DNA of 8,107 nucleotides from Hyphomicrobiales bacterium. Lineage in GTDB: Bacteria > Pseudomonadota > Alphaproteobacteria > Rhizobiales > Aestuariivirgaceae. Below are positions 6,580 to 8,107 of this stretch, one piece after another; position 1 is the stretch's first letter, and every line of letters starts with the position of its first letter. The notes beneath the pieces were generated by a model. The model had not been told where the DNA came from, did no database searches, and worked only from the letters and a program-made list of their open reading frames with translations. The translations under genes and the position numbers were made by a program. Location: NCBI GenBank assembly GCA_020029455.1, contig JAIBJH010000114.1:1-8107 (forward strand), given 5' to 3'.

Positions 6580-7711
6580 ATGCGCGCCGAGACTTCGAAA
6601 CTTGTTGACGAGATCGAGCAGTCCCTGGGACTGCTGAGGAGGCATCTTTGACTGGGACAAGTCCCTCCGCGATCTTGCTGAACTGAACGCCAAGGCGGAA
6701 GACCCTGCGCTGTGGAATGATCCGCAGAAGGCGCAGGAGATGATGCGCCGCAGGCAGGATCTCGACAACCGCATCTCGGCGGTCCGCCGCATCGAGCAGG
6801 CCATTGCCGACAACCGCGAACTCATCGAGATGGGCGAGGCGGAAGGCGATCAGACAATTGTGAAAGACGCCGAAAAAGCGATTGCGGGCCTCAAGGCGGA
6901 AGTTGCCGCAGCGGAACTCGATGCACTGCTGGCGGGCGAGGCTGATGGCAATGACAGCTATCTGCAGATCAATGCTGGGGCAGGCGGTACTGAAAGCCAG
7001 GACTGGGCCTCGATGCTGATGCGCATGTATGTGCGCTGGGCCAACCGCAATAAGTTCAAGGTGGAAGTGCTCGACCAGCATGACGGCGAAGAGGCGGGGA
7101 TCAAATCCTGCACACTGCAGATCAAGGGCCACAATGCCTATGGCAAGCTCAAGACTGAAAGCGGCGTGCACCGGCTGGTGCGCATCTCGCCTTACGATTC
7201 CAATGCGCGGCGCCACACCTCCTTTGCCTCGGCCTGGGCCTATCCAGTGATCGACGACAACATCGACATCCAGATTGTCGACAGTGATCTCAAGGTTGAT
7301 ACCTATCGCGCCTCGGGAGCGGGCGGCCAGCACGTGAACACAACGGATTCGGCGGTGCGTCTCACCCATCTTCCGACGGGCATCATTGTGGCGTGCCAAG
7401 CCGAGCGCTCGCAGCACAAGAACAGGGCGACGGCCATGAAGATGCTGAAGGCGCGCCTCTACGAACTGGAACTGCAGAAGAAGCAGGAGAAGGTCGACGC
7501 CGCCAATGCCAAGAAGACCGATATCGGCTGGGGCCACCAGATCAGGTCCTATGTGCTGCAGCCCTATCAGCTTGTGAAGGACCTGCGCACCGGCCACACC
7601 AGCACCAATCCGGATGCCGTGCTCGATGGAGACCTGGACGATTTCATCCAGTCGTCACTGGCGCATCGCGTGTTTGGTGGTGAGGACGCGCCGGTGGAGG
7701 ATATTGAATAA
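6580..7711 (+). CDS. prfB: Peptide chain release factor 2, expressed through a programmed +1 frameshift
   Basis: RF2 reads UAA and UGA stop codons in the ribosomal A site and triggers peptide release. The real coding sequence is 6580..6648 joined to 6650..7711. ATG 6580, preceded by GGAAAG (6571-6576), opens 23 codons ending in CTT; an in-frame TGA (6649-6651) follows, and the reading shifts by one base to GAC TGG GAC. The joined protein is 376 residues, close to the 365 of E. coli RF2. After the N-terminal helical domain come the anticodon-like motif Ser203-Pro-Tyr205 (SPF in E. coli) and the catalytic GGQ at 248-250, in SGAGGQHVNTTDSAVRLTH. RF2 rather than RF1 is shown by the frameshift site, SPY in place of RF1's PxT motif, and the DSNARRHTSF context. 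Regulation is autogenous: low RF2 makes UGA decoding slow and favours the shift. Probably co-transcribed with the PBP1A gene 30 bp upstream. Confidence 0.97.
6637..6652 (+). promoter_or_regulatory. Programmed +1 frameshift site of prfB
   Basis: AGGAGG (6637-6642), a Shine-Dalgarno-like sequence inside the gene, is followed by a 3-nt spacer (CAT), the slippery codon CTT (6646-6648), stop TGA (6649-6651) and C. The layout matches E. coli prfB (AGGGGG, 3 nt, CUU UGA C), where the internal Shine-Dalgarno pairs with 16S rRNA and pushes the peptidyl-tRNA one base forward. The zero-frame product would be only 23 residues. The continued RF2 homology in the +1 frame immediately after the site (DWDKSLRDL) shows that this is recoding rather than a sequencing error. 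Confidence 0.96.
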
Positions 7712-7840
7712 TTAGGTGTGGGGTTCAAGCGGACACTCGACACAGATCGCGTCCAAATGGGTGCCGAACCGCGAGCGATGCTCTCTCAGGCCATCCTTGA
7801 ATCTGAAGTAGTCTCTGGGCGTCGCCGAATTACCACGCAT
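7712..7840 (-). pseudogene. Orphan short reading frame, possible gene remnant or dispersed repeat
   Basis: In the spacer after prfB the minus strand holds a 42-codon frame (ATG at 7840, TAA at 7712-7714) that reads like real protein, with segments YFRFKDGLREH and FGTHLDAICVECPLE. The frame stays open and protein-like upstream (SRFWFVKTLQ) to about 7872, where it meets the start of the GDSL hydrolase gene on the other strand. It has no clear ribosome-binding site and I do not recognise a family. It could be the tail of a broken gene, part of an intergenic repeat, or chance. The plus strand is also open here, so the openness itself proves little. Confidence 0.2.
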
Positions 7841-7887
7841 TTGCAAGGTTTTGACGAACCAGAAACGCGAGTAGCGACGTCTCCCGC

Positions 7888-8107
7888 ATGCAAAAGGAGG
7901 CCTCGGAGGCGGCCGGCGCGCTGCTCGCTGACCATGCCGTGGCAGCGATGGTCGATCACCTTCCCCTACGGCAAGGGGCCAAGGTAATGGTGTTCGGCGA
8001 CAGCTTGACGTCCGAGCCCCAGTCCTGGGCGGTGATCCTGAGAGAAATGCTGGCGAGGCGCCGTGGTCCGGACGGGACTTCGTTGACCATCAGCGCTGTT
8101 GCGGGCG
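7888..8107 (+). CDS. GDSL/SGNH-family hydrolase, N-terminal part; runs off the right edge
   Basis: At least 73 residues are visible. The key sign is VMVFGDSLT, the block I motif of SGNH (GDSL) esterases/lipases, with the nucleophile serine at residue 39 if counted from ATG 7888. It is followed by a tryptophan-containing helix (PQSWAVILREML) and a strand LTISAVAG leading towards the expected block II glycine, which lies outside the window. Before the motif is a helical segment (EASEAAGALLADHAVAAM). The start is unsettled: ATG 7888 has no ribosome-binding site; ATG 7948 has none; ATG 7987 has AAGGGG (7973-7978) at good spacing but would begin directly at the first strand. The in-frame stop at 7852-7854 limits any extension. 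No signal peptide is visible, and the substrate cannot be told. The family call rests mainly on one motif plus its context. Confidence 0.72.
   Translation, partial: MQKEASEAAGALLADHAVAAMVDHLPLRQGAKVMVFGDSLTSEPQSWAVILREMLARRRGPDGTSLTISAVAG

Noticed and set aside
6371..7597. Minus-strand open frame of 408 codons across the PBP1A end and prfB
   Set aside because: Antisense to two secure genes including the RF2 GGQ region; GC-rich DNA commonly leaves such frames open.
7718..7987. Plus-strand frame of 89 codons right after prfB
   Set aside because: It overlaps the GDSL hydrolase in a different frame, its second half is an Arg/Pro-rich shadow of that gene, and it has no recognisable domain.

Overview
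The window looks like chromosomal DNA from an alphaproteobacterium, most likely of the Hyphomicrobiales (Rhizobiales) type. The evidence is GC-rich coding sequence, an RNase E with a long acidic insertion in its S1 domain, a class A penicillin-binding protein of the alphaproteobacterial PBP1A kind, and an RF2 with the SPYDSNARRHTSF wording. This assignment comes from recognising protein families, not from a search.

Layout. The left part (1..2110, minus strand) is the first 703 codons of ribonuclease E (rne), running off the left edge. A spacer of about 540 bp (2111..2650) separates it from the divergent plus-strand cluster. The spacer holds no convincing gene but several good stem-loops, and is probably the long rne leader, a small RNA, or both. 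The plus-strand cluster is a periplasmic N-acetylmuramoyl-L-alanine amidase (2651..3934), penicillin-binding protein 1A (4033..6549) and peptide chain release factor 2 (6580..7711). The prfB gene carries the classic self-regulating +1 frameshift, with an in-frame UGA at codon 24. After prfB comes about 175 bp of odd spacer with an orphan minus-strand reading frame, then the start of a GDSL/SGNH hydrolase that runs off the right edge.

How they fit together. The amidase (peptidoglycan cleavage) and PBP1A (peptidoglycan polymerisation and cross-linking) are cell-envelope genes on one strand, and prfB follows PBP1A after 30 bp, so the last two are probably co-transcribed. RNase E, divergently placed, is the central mRNA-decay enzyme. 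The order rne / amidase / PBP1A / prfB is a familiar housekeeping arrangement in alphaproteobacteria.

I see no mobile element, CRISPR array, tRNA or rRNA, and no convincing new multi-gene system. The most interesting places are the prfB recoding site, the structured rne-amidase spacer, and the junction between prfB and the GDSL hydrolase, where the sequence may have been rearranged.
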